Shown here: positions 17,666 to 24,917 of the stretch, piece by piece
Position numbering within the stretch: the stretch's first letter is position 1
Layout: each line of letters opens with the position of its first letter
Assembly (NCBI GenBank): GCA_963839955.1
Contig: CAWIXB010000001.1
Location: forward strand, 2,170,001 to 2,234,000
DNA length: 64,000 nucleotides
From: CAWIXB01 sp963839955
GTDB lineage: Bacteria > Actinomycetota > Actinomycetes > JACCUZ01
Reading direction: 5' to 3'
The notes under the pieces: generated by a model
Seen by the model: only the letters and a program-made list of their open reading frames with translations
What the model was told of the DNA's origin: nothing
Databases searched by the model: none
Translations under genes and position numbers: made by a program

Positions 17666-19375
17666 ATGGCACGCAAAGACGGCACTCCCGACTCCTATAC
17701 CCGCCTCACCGATCCCCGCCGCGACCTCAACATCGACCAGTGGCCAGAGACACCCGAACCGCATGACGGTGACGGGGACGGGGCTCGTGACGACACGGCG
17801 ATCCTCGGCGACCGCGCAGCGTTCACCGATGCGGTCCACGCGGTCGAGGGCGGCGCACCGGTGGACGGCGACGAGCGCAACCCGTTCGACGACACCGGGT
17901 CCTTCGACGTTCCCGTGTCCTTCGACGATGTCGGCGCCCTCGACGAGGCAGACACGTTCACGACACCGTCCTACGACCTCGGTCCGGACACCGAGTCGTT
18001 CACGATCGACCTGACCGCTCCGGCACCGTCAGCGCCTGCCGAGCCTGCCCCGCCGAAGGCACCGGACCTGACCAACGCGTTCTCCGACCCGGCGCCGGCG
18101 CGCCGGTTCGGCATCCCGCCGGTCCCATCGGGAGACGACTTGTCCGGCGCCGACTCATTGACCGCGGACGCGGTCCTCAAGCAGTACCCCGACCGGCCCA
18201 GCTCGGGCTGGCGGCGCAGCGTCTTCTCGATGACCAACGGTCGGGTGAATCTCGGCCCGTCGGCCGCCGACCGGGAACGCAACGAACGGGCAGTCCTCGC
18301 ACGTACGCCGATCCAGGGATGCCATCGACTCGCCGTGATCAGTCTCAAGGGCGGCGTCGGGAAGACGACGACCACCGCGGCCTTGGGCGCGGTGTTCGCC
18401 GAGCTGCGCGGCGACCGTGTCATCGCCGTCGACGCCAACCCCGACCGCGGGACGCTCGGCGAGCGCGTGCCCCGTGAGTCGGGCGCGACGGTGCGCCACC
18501 TGCTCGACGCGCGCGCCGAGCTGCAGCGCTACGCCGACGTGCGCGCGTTCACCAACCAGTCGCCGACCCGGCTCGAGGTGCTGGCCTCGGACTCCGACCC
18601 CAGCGCCTCGCTCGCCTTCAGCGAGCAGGACTACCGCGACACGGTCGACACGCTGGAGCGGTTCTACAACCTCATCCTGACCGACTGCGGCACCGGCCTG
18701 CTGCACAGTGCGATGCACGGCATCCTCGGCCTTGCGGACTCGCTCGTCGTGGTGAGCTCGGCCAGCCTCGACGGAGCACGCAGCGCCAGCGCCACCCTCG
18801 ACTGGCTCGAGGCGCACGGGCTCGAGCACCTCGCGCGCGAGGCGGTCGTCGCCATCTCCTCGGTGCGCCGCGGCGGCGGCATCGTCGACGTCCTCCAGCT
18901 CGAGGACCACTTCGCCGCGCGCTGCCGCGACGTCGTGTCCATCCCCTACGACCCACACCTCGAGGCGGGCGGCATCCTCGACCTGCACGAGCTCAACAAC
19001 TCGACGCGCCGGGCCTACTTCGAACTCGCCGCGGCCGTCGGCGAGGGCTTCGCGACGAGACTGAGCCCCCGAGTTCGGCGCGCCCGACACTCAGCCGTCG
19101 ATGGCGTGCCGCTCGGCCTCTTCGCGCTCGTAGGCAGTGATCAGCCGCAGGTATCCCTCGCACCGGGCGGCGAGCTCGTCGTGGCTGCCACGGTCGACGA
19201 CCCGGCCGTGCTCGACGTAGACGACCTCGTCGGCCAGCGCGATGGTGGCCCGGCGGTAGGCCACGACCACAACCGTCGCGGCCGCCCCGCCCTCGGGCGC
19301 CTCGCGGAGCCCGGCAAGGATGCGTTGCTCCACGCGGGAGTCCACCGAGGACGTCGCATCGTCGAGCACGAGTAA
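17666..19375 (+). CDS. MinD/ParA-like ATPase with acidic disordered N-terminus
   Basis: The first 200 or so residues are acidic, Pro-rich and low complexity. A deviant Walker A ATPase follows (SLKGGVGKTTTTAAL, switch I VIAVDANPDRGTLGERV, and LILTDCGTG). This resembles the EspI/MinD-like ATPases of actinobacteria, which are linked to ESX secretion or surface processes; no ESX genes are seen here. The ATG at 17666 follows GGAGGG. The conserved domain ends near residue 465 (about 19060). The literal frame then runs about 100 codons into the convergent ABC gene. A TGA at 19062-19064 in the +1 frame suggests the natural stop was lost to an insertion. Confidence 0.8.
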   Translation: MARKDGTPDSYTRLTDPRRDLNIDQWPETPEPHDGDGDGARDDTAILGDRAAFTDAVHAVEGGAPVDGDERNPFDDTGSFDVPVSFDDVGALDEADTFTTPSYDLGPDTESFTIDLTAPAPSAPAEPAPPKAPDLTNAFSDPAPARRFGIPPVPSGDDLSGADSLTADAVLKQYPDRPSSGWRRSVFSMTNGRVNLGPSAADRERNERAVLARTPIQGCHRLAVISLKGGVGKTTTTAALGAVFAELRGDRVIAVDANPDRGTLGERVPRESGATVRHLLDARAELQRYADVRAFTNQSPTRLEVLASDSDPSASLAFSEQDYRDTVDTLERFYNLILTDCGTGLLHSAMHGILGLADSLVVVSSASLDGARSASATLDWLEAHGLEHLAREAVVAISSVRRGGGIVDVLQLEDHFAARCRDVVSIPYDPHLEAGGILDLHELNNSTRRAYFELAAAVGEGFATRLSPRVRRARHSAVDGVPLGLFALVGSDQPQVSLAPGGELVVAATVDDPAVLDVDDLVGQRDGGPAVGHDHNRRGRPALGRLAEPGKDALLHAGVHRGRRIVEHE

Positions 19376-20938
19376 GCGAGGCCGGCGCACCAGCGCCCTG
19401 GCCAACGCGAGGCGCTGGCGCTGGCCGCCTGACAGCGTCGCGCCGCGCTCGCCGATCCGCGTGTCGAGTCCGTCCGGCAACGCCGCGACGAACCGGTCGG
19501 CCTGGGCCACCTTCAAGGCGTCAAGGACAGCCGCGTCGTCGACATCGGCTCCGAGCGTGACGTTGCCCCGCACCGAGTCGTCGAAGAGGAACGTCTGCTG
19601 CGGCACCACCGCCGCCGCGCCCGCCACGCCTCCGCGCATCACGTCGCGCAGGTCGACCCGGTCGAGCCACACCTCACCCGACGCGGGGTCGACGAGTCGC
19701 ACCAGCAGCGTGGTCAACGTCGACTTCCCCGATCCGGTCGGGCCGACGACGGCCACCGTGCGTCCGGCCGCCACCTCGAACGACACCTCGCGCAGGACCG
19801 GGGCGTCCTCGTCGTACGCGAAGCCGACGCGCCGCACGGACAGGGGAGCGGCACTGCCCTGCCCGTCCAGGACCGCGGTGCCGTAGGGCAGCTCGCCACG
19901 CGCCTCGAGGACTCTCGTGACGCGGTCCCAGCCGACGACGCTGCGCGGCAGCTCACCGAGCACCCAGCCGATGGCGCGGATGGGGAACGCCAGGATGGTG
20001 AACAGGTAGGCGACCTGCACGAGCTCGCCGGTGTCGAGATCGCCGGAGTCCAGCCGGGCCGACCCGACGAGCAGGACCGCGAGCACGCCCAGGTTCGGCA
20101 AGGCCTCGAGCGCAGGGTCGAAGATTCCGCGCACCTTGCCGACCGCCACCTGGGCGTCGCGCAGCTCCTCTGCGGCGCGCTGGAACCGCGCGGTCTCGTT
20201 GGGCTCGCGGCCGAGCGTCTTGACGACGAGGGCGCCCTCGAAGGACTCGTGCGCCACCCCGCTGACCTCCGCGCGCAGCTGCTGGGCCCGGGTCGCGAGC
20301 GGGGAGAGGTGACGCTGGTAGACGAGGTTGAGCCCGAAGATCGCCGGGATGACGAGGAAGCCGATCAGTGACAGCACGAGGTCGGTCAGGACCAGGCCGA
20401 CGGCCGCCACGACGAGCATGACGAGCACACCCACCGACATCGGCAGCGGCGCGATCGGGAACCAGGCGGCCTCGATGTCGGCGTTGGCGTTGGAGAGCAG
20501 CTGCCCCGTCGGGTGACGCTGGTGCCACGCGAGCGGCAGGCGCAGGTACTGCCGCGAGACGCGGCGGCGATAGCGAGCCTGGAGTCGGTACTGCATGACA
20601 CCCGCGCCGAGCCGTCGCGCGACCAGCCCGGCAGCACGCAGCACCGCGACCCCGAGGATCGCCAGACCGGCCGCCGCGAGCGAGCCGGCCGACACCTGCC
20701 CTTCCTCGAACGCCGGGACGACGACCCGGTCGGTGATGGCGCCGAGGACCCACGCGGTGCCGACCAGCGAGATGCCGTAGACGGCACCGCCCGCCGCGGC
20801 GACCGCGAAGACGTGCGGCTCGTGGCGGATGCCCCGCCACAGGATGCCGAGGCCGCGCGCCAGCGTGTCATCGGAGGATCGGCGCACCCGCCCACCCTGC
20901 CCGAACCGGGCCAGGCCGCGCCAACGAGAACGCGCCAC
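19091..20938 (-). CDS. ABC exporter, fused membrane and ATPase domains
   Basis: About 615 residues, with a six-helix membrane domain then an ATPase domain. Visible motifs are Walker A GPTGSGKST, signature LSGGQRQ and Walker B LLVLDDATSSVD. The switch-loop histidine position has a Tyr-Arg (VVAYRRAT), so this half may be catalytically weaker, as in many heterodimeric exporters. This fits pairing with the exporter at 15.7-17.5 kb, which keeps the His. GTG at 20938 is chosen; GTG at 20887 is an alternative. Confidence 0.88.
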   Translation of the reverse strand: MARSRWRGLARFGQGGRVRRSSDDTLARGLGILWRGIRHEPHVFAVAAAGGAVYGISLVGTAWVLGAITDRVVVPAFEEGQVSAGSLAAAGLAILGVAVLRAAGLVARRLGAGVMQYRLQARYRRRVSRQYLRLPLAWHQRHPTGQLLSNANADIEAAWFPIAPLPMSVGVLVMLVVAAVGLVLTDLVLSLIGFLVIPAIFGLNLVYQRHLSPLATRAQQLRAEVSGVAHESFEGALVVKTLGREPNETARFQRAAEELRDAQVAVGKVRGIFDPALEALPNLGVLAVLLVGSARLDSGDLDTGELVQVAYLFTILAFPIRAIGWVLGELPRSVVGWDRVTRVLEARGELPYGTAVLDGQGSAAPLSVRRVGFAYDEDAPVLREVSFEVAAGRTVAVVGPTGSGKSTLTTLLVRLVDPASGEVWLDRVDLRDVMRGGVAGAAAVVPQQTFLFDDSVRGNVTLGADVDDAAVLDALKVAQADRFVAALPDGLDTRIGERGATLSGGQRQRLALARALVRRPRLLVLDDATSSVDSRVEQRILAGLREAPEGGAAATVVVVAYRRATIALADEVVYVEHGRVVDRGSHDELAARCEGYLRLITAYEREEAERHAIDG

Positions 20939-20951
20939 GTACCCTTGAGGG

Positions 20952-21584
20952 ATGCCTACTATCGCCCAGTCCGAGCGCGCAGCCCTCGCCGATCTCCTCG
21001 ACGAGCTCGGTCCGAGCGCGTCCACCCTGTGCGTCGGGTGGGACGCCCGCGACCTGGCTGCGCACCTCGTCACCCGCGAGCGGCGCCTCGACGCGCTGCC
21101 CGGCGTAGCCGTCTCGTTCCTCGCAGGTCATACCGACCGCGTGCAGAGCCGCTACGCCCTCAAGCCGTACGACGAGCTCGTCCAGCTCGTCCGCAGCGGA
21201 CCCGGACGGATGTCCTGGGCGTCCCTGCCGAAGGTCGACCGGGTGGCGAACATGACCGAGTACTTCGTCCACCACGAGGATCTGCGCCGCGCCCAGCCGG
21301 GATGGGCCGCGCGGAAGCTGCCCGACCGGGTGCAGGACGGGCTCTGGCGCGCCGTCAAGGCCCGTGCCTCTCTCGCGTTCCGGGGCGCGTCGAGCGGAGT
21401 CGTCCTGCGGCTGCCGAGCGGCGAGGAGACGACCGCGGCCAAGGGCGAGCCGACCGCCGTCGTCACGGGCGAGCCCGCCGAGCTGCTGCTCTATGTCTTC
21501 GGGCGGCGCGGGCACGCAATGGTCGAGGTCAGCGGTCCCGCCGAGGCACGCGACGAGCTGGAGAAGCTGTCGACCAGCGTCTGA
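20952..21584 (+). CDS. TIGR03085-family DinB/MDMPI-fold protein
   Basis: A 210-residue protein matching the TIGR03085 family, related to mycothiol-dependent maleylpyruvate isomerase. The N-terminal half is helical with WDARDLAAHLVTRE and a second conserved site FVHHEDLRRA; these histidines are likely metal ligands. Biochemical function is unknown. It is convergent with hisF (1 bp between stops) and divergent from the ABC exporter with almost no spacer. Confidence 0.8.
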   Translation: MPTIAQSERAALADLLDELGPSASTLCVGWDARDLAAHLVTRERRLDALPGVAVSFLAGHTDRVQSRYALKPYDELVQLVRSGPGRMSWASLPKVDRVANMTEYFVHHEDLRRAQPGWAARKLPDRVQDGLWRAVKARASLAFRGASSGVVLRLPSGEETTAAKGEPTAVVTGEPAELLLYVFGRRGHAMVEVSGPAEARDELEKLSTSV

Positions 21585-21585
21585 C

Positions 21586-22380
21586 TCAACGCCGCACGGG
21601 GTGACCGGCGTCGGCGATCGCCGCCTTGACGTCCCGGATGCGCAGCTGGCCGAAGTGGAACACGCTGGCTGCCAGCACTGCGTTCGCTCCCGCATCGACG
21701 GCAGGAGCGAAATGGCTGAGTTCACCCGCGCCGCCGCTCGCGACGACAGGCACCGTGACGGCTGACCGCACCGCCCGCAGCAGTTCCAGGTCGAAGCCCT
21801 GCTGCGTTCCGTCGGCATCCATCGAGTTGAGCAGGATCTCGCCGGCGCCAGCCGCAGCACACCTCGCCGCCCACTCGATCGCGTCGACACCGGTGCCCCG
21901 GCGGCCGCCGTGCGTGGTGACCTCGAAACCGGAGTCGGTGCTCGTGCCTGGCGTCGTCCGGCGCGCGTCCACCGAGAGGACCAGCACCTGTGCCCCGAAG
22001 CGCTCGGCGATCTCGCCCACCAGCTCGGGCCGGGCGACGGCGGCGGTGTTGACCCCCACCTTGTCGGCACCCGCACGCAACAGCCGGTCGACGTCCTCGA
22101 CCGTGCGGACGCCGCCGCCGACCGTCAGCGGGATGAAGACCTGCTCTGCCGTCCGGCGCACGACGTCATACGTCGTCTCGCGGTCGCCGCTGGACGCGCT
22201 GATGTCGAGGAAGGTCAGCTCGTCGGCACCCTCCGCGTCGTACACGCGCGCCATCTCCACGGGGTCACCGGCGTCGCGCAGCTCCTTGAACTGCACGCCC
22301 TTGACGACCCGGCCCGCATCGACGTCGAGACACGGGATGACCCGGACGGCCAGGCCCGTGCTGAGACCGGCAGGGCTCAC
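21586..22380 (-). CDS. hisF: Imidazole glycerol phosphate synthase, cyclase subunit
   Basis: Works with HisH to make imidazole glycerol phosphate and AICAR. The 264-residue TIM barrel has the catalytic aspartates in PCLDVDAGRVVKG and NSMDADGT, and the phosphate sites GGGVRT and SGGAGE. An insertion of about 10 residues after VLSVDARR is slightly unusual. GTG at 22380 overlaps the ridA stop. Confidence 0.96.
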   Translation of the reverse strand: MSPAGLSTGLAVRVIPCLDVDAGRVVKGVQFKELRDAGDPVEMARVYDAEGADELTFLDISASSGDRETTYDVVRRTAEQVFIPLTVGGGVRTVEDVDRLLRAGADKVGVNTAAVARPELVGEIAERFGAQVLVLSVDARRTTPGTSTDSGFEVTTHGGRRGTGVDAIEWAARCAAAGAGEILLNSMDADGTQQGFDLELLRAVRSAVTVPVVASGGAGELSHFAPAVDAGANAVLAASVFHFGQLRIRDVKAAIADAGHPVRR

Positions 22381-22769
22381 CAGGACGCGGCCGGCTTGTA
22401 GGCGACCGCCTCGATCTCCACGATCATCCGCGGGTCGATCAGCCGGGAGATCTCGACCATCGACGAGGCGGGCTTGATGTCACCGAACGCGTCGCCGTGG
22501 GCGCGGCCGTACTCCTCCCACCGGGAGATGTCAGTGACGAAGATGCGCGTGCGTACGACGTCGGTCAGCTCGGCACCGAGCTCGCGCAGCGCCCATTCGA
22601 CGTTGCGAATCGCCTGCGTGGTCTGTTGATGCGCATCGCCCTCGTGGACGACCTCGCCGTCGACGATGGACGTGCAGCCCGTCACCCAGATGTGGTCGCC
22701 TGCAGCCACTGCGCGCGAGTAGCCGATGACTTCCTCCCACGGCGCTCCGCTCGAGATGCGACGAGTCAT
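22377..22769 (-). CDS. RidA/YjgF family enamine deaminase-like protein
   Basis: A 130-residue RidA-fold protein (ISSGAPWEEVIGYSRAV, then QTTQAIRNVEWALRELGA and the arginine in VVRTRIFVTDI). RidA proteins hydrolyse reactive enamine/imine intermediates. The gene sits between hisA and hisF with 4-bp overlaps on both sides, a known arrangement in actinobacteria. The canonical C-terminal catalytic Glu region is present as MVEIEAVA. Confidence 0.9.
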   Translation of the reverse strand: MTRRISSGAPWEEVIGYSRAVAAGDHIWVTGCTSIVDGEVVHEGDAHQQTTQAIRNVEWALRELGAELTDVVRTRIFVTDISRWEEYGRAHGDAFGDIKPASSMVEISRLIDPRMIVEIEAVAYKPAASW

Positions 22770-23492
22770 GACACTGCCTCCAGAGCTTCCTCGAGAGTGA
22801 ACGCGCCGTTGTAGAGGGCCTTGCCGACGATGGCTCCTTCGATGCCCTCGGGCACCAGGCTCGCGATCGCGCGCAGATCGTCGAGGCTCGACACGCCGCC
22901 GGAGGCGACGACCGGTCGGTCGGTGGCCCGGCACACGTCACGCAGCAGATCGGTGTTCGGTCCCTGCATGGTGCCGTCCTTCGTGACGTCGGTGACGACG
23001 TAGCGCGCGCAGCCGTCGCGGTCGAGGCGGGCGAGCACGTCGAAGAGCTCGCCCCCAGTCCTCGGTCCAGCCGCGAGCGGCGAGCGTCGTGCCCCGCACG
23101 TCGAGGCCGACGGCGATGCGATCGCCGTGCTTCGCGATGGCCCGCGCGCACCACTCGGGGTCCTCGAGGGCCGCGGTGCCGATGTTCACCCGCGCGCACC
23201 CGGTGGCCAGCGCGGCCTCGAGGGAGACATCGTCGCGGATGCCGCCGGAGAGCTCGACGCGCACGTCGACGCGCCCGGTGACCTCGGCGAGCAGCCGCCG
23301 GTTCTCTCCGCGCCCGAAGGCCGCATCGAGGTCCACCAGGTGGATCCACTCGGCGCCGGCGTCCTGCCAGGCGAGCGCCGCGGCGAGCGGGTCGCCATAC
23401 GACGTCTCGGTGCCGGCCTCGCCGCGGACCAGGCGCACTGCCTGCCCGTCGGCGACATCGACCGCAGGGAGCAGCTCCAGGCTGGGTGGCAC
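22766..23492 (-). pseudogene. priA: Phosphoribosyl isomerase A (HisA/TrpF), frameshifted
   Basis: The two halves of a PriA barrel are in different frames. The N-terminal part (GTG at 23492 after GGAGGT; LLPAVDVADGQAVRLV, SGGIRDD) joins at RGWTED to the C-terminal part (CARYVVTDVTKDGTM, ASGGVSS). Removing one base from the five-C run at 23052-23056 restores one frame of 241 residues, the family length. In actinobacteria PriA serves both histidine (HisA) and tryptophan (TrpF) synthesis, so loss would be costly. A sequence error is the likeliest cause. Confidence 0.9.
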
Positions 23493-23496
23493 GGGG

Positions 23497-23835
23497 TCAG
23501 GACCTCCGGTCGAAGGCGAGCGTGACGAGGACGGGCGTGGCGAACACGGCGAACACCGCCGCGATGACACGGTGCCATGGGTCGTCGGTGACGAGCCAGA
23601 CGACGACCTGGCTGAGCAGGAGGAGACCCAGCACGACGCTGTTCTGCATCCGGCGCCGGCGGGCGAGGATGCCCCGCTGGCCGCCTCGCCTTCTGCGCCT
23701 GGGCAGCCGGGCCCGCCACGCCGCCGCCCGTGCCCGCCGCCGGGCAGCCCGCTCGGCCTCGCGCCGGCGTTGGGCCTGGGCATCGGCGGCGAGGCGTTCC
23801 CGTTCGGCCCGGCGGGTCGCGCGCTCACGGCTCAC
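23497..23835 (-). CDS. Small Arg-rich membrane protein between hisH and priA
   Basis: A 112-residue protein with a strongly basic N-terminal half (about 30 Arg) likely to form a charged helix, followed by two hydrophobic segments (VVLGLLLLSQVVVWLV and VIAAVFAVFATPVLVTLAF). GTG at 23835 overlaps the hisH stop (GTGA) and the stop is 4 bp from the priA start, so it is in the his operon. No family could be assigned. Confidence 0.75.
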   Translation of the reverse strand: MSRERATRRAERERLAADAQAQRRREAERAARRRARAAAWRARLPRRRRRGGQRGILARRRRMQNSVVLGLLLLSQVVVWLVTDDPWHRVIAAVFAVFATPVLVTLAFDRRS

Positions 23836-24464
23836 AGCTCGCGCACCCAGTTCTCGAGCAGGGTGGCCCCGGCGTCGCCGGACTTCTCGGGGTGGAACTG
23901 GGTGGCCTTGAGCGGACCGTTCTCCACGGCGGCGACGAACGCCTCGCCGTGCTCGGCCCAGGTCACGAGGGGTGGGTGCAGGGGTTCGCTGCCTGCGAGC
24001 GCCCACGCGCGCACGGCGTAGGAGTGGACGAAGTAGAAGCGCTCGTCCTCGATGCCCTTGAAGAGGCTCGTTTCCTCGGGCGCGCGGACGGTGTTCCAGC
24101 CCATGTGGGGCAGCACCGGCGCGTGCAGCCGCTCGACCAGGCCCGGCCACTCACCGCAGCCCTCGGTGCGGATGCCGTGCTCGAGACCCGTTTCGAAGAG
24201 CACCTGCATCCCGACGCAGATCCCGAGCACCGGCCGTCCCCCGGCCAGGCGCCGGTCGATGACAGTCGGCCCACGAACCGCGTGCAGCCCGGCCATGCAC
24301 GCGGCGAACGCACCGACGCCGGGGACGACCAGCCCGTCTGCATCCAGCGCCTGCCGATAGTCGTCGGTGAGGGTGACGTCGGCGCCCGTACGGGCCAGCG
24401 CGCGCTCGGCCGATCGGACGTTGCCGGAGCCGTAGTCGAGGACGACGACGCGTGCTGGGCTCAC
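23832..24464 (-). CDS. hisH: Imidazole glycerol phosphate synthase, glutaminase subunit
   Basis: Class I glutamine amidotransferase that feeds ammonia to HisF. The 210-residue protein has the nucleophile Cys in GICVGMQ and the His-Glu pair in QFHPEKSG, plus the N-terminal DYGSGNVRS. GTG at 24464. Upstream is the plus-strand cupin gene, so hisH is now the first gene of this half of the his cluster. Confidence 0.96.
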   Translation of the reverse strand: MSPARVVVLDYGSGNVRSAERALARTGADVTLTDDYRQALDADGLVVPGVGAFAACMAGLHAVRGPTVIDRRLAGGRPVLGICVGMQVLFETGLEHGIRTEGCGEWPGLVERLHAPVLPHMGWNTVRAPEETSLFKGIEDERFYFVHSYAVRAWALAGSEPLHPPLVTWAEHGEAFVAAVENGPLKATQFHPEKSGDAGATLLENWVREL

Positions 24465-24526
24465 CCTTGAAGGCTACGGGGTTCGAGGGATGCGTGAGCT
24501 GGCCAGGTCGGGGTACGGCTGGTGGT

Positions 24527-24913
24527 ATGGAGCACTTCCGCATCGCCGCCGACGCCGAGCAGTACGCCGACTTCCGGCGCGTCCTCTGGACCGGCGAACA
24601 CACCCAGCTGGTCATCATGACCGTCCCGAGCGACGGCGAGATCGGCGAGGAGGTGCACGAGGTCGACCAGATCCTGTCCTTCGTGAGTGGGATCGGAAAG
24701 GCGCTGGTCGGCGGCGAGGAGAAGCAGGTCGGCCCCGGCGACCTCGTCGTCGTACCGGCCGGCACGCGGCACAACTTCGTCAACGCGGGGCCGAACCCGC
24801 TCATCCTCTACACCGTCTACGGGCCGCCGGAGCACGCCGACAAGAGCGTGCACGCGACGAAGGAGGAGGCGGACGAGCTCGAGGCGGCAGGCAAGGACGA
24901 GCCGCCCGGCTAG
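24527..24913 (+). CDS. Cupin domain protein
   Basis: A 128-residue single cupin. The two cupin motifs are visible as GEEVHEVDQILSFVSG and GDLVVVPAGTRHNFVN. Metal-binding residues are partly kept (His and Glu in the first, His in the second). The C-terminal tail is acidic (KEEADELEAAGKDE). Similar small cupins of unknown substrate are common. It stands alone on the plus strand between two his segments, tail to tail with the phosphoesterase. Confidence 0.82.
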   Translation: MEHFRIAADAEQYADFRRVLWTGEHTQLVIMTVPSDGEIGEEVHEVDQILSFVSGIGKALVGGEEKQVGPGDLVVVPAGTRHNFVNAGPNPLILYTVYGPPEHADKSVHATKEEADELEAAGKDEPPG

Positions 24914-24917
24914 CCCG

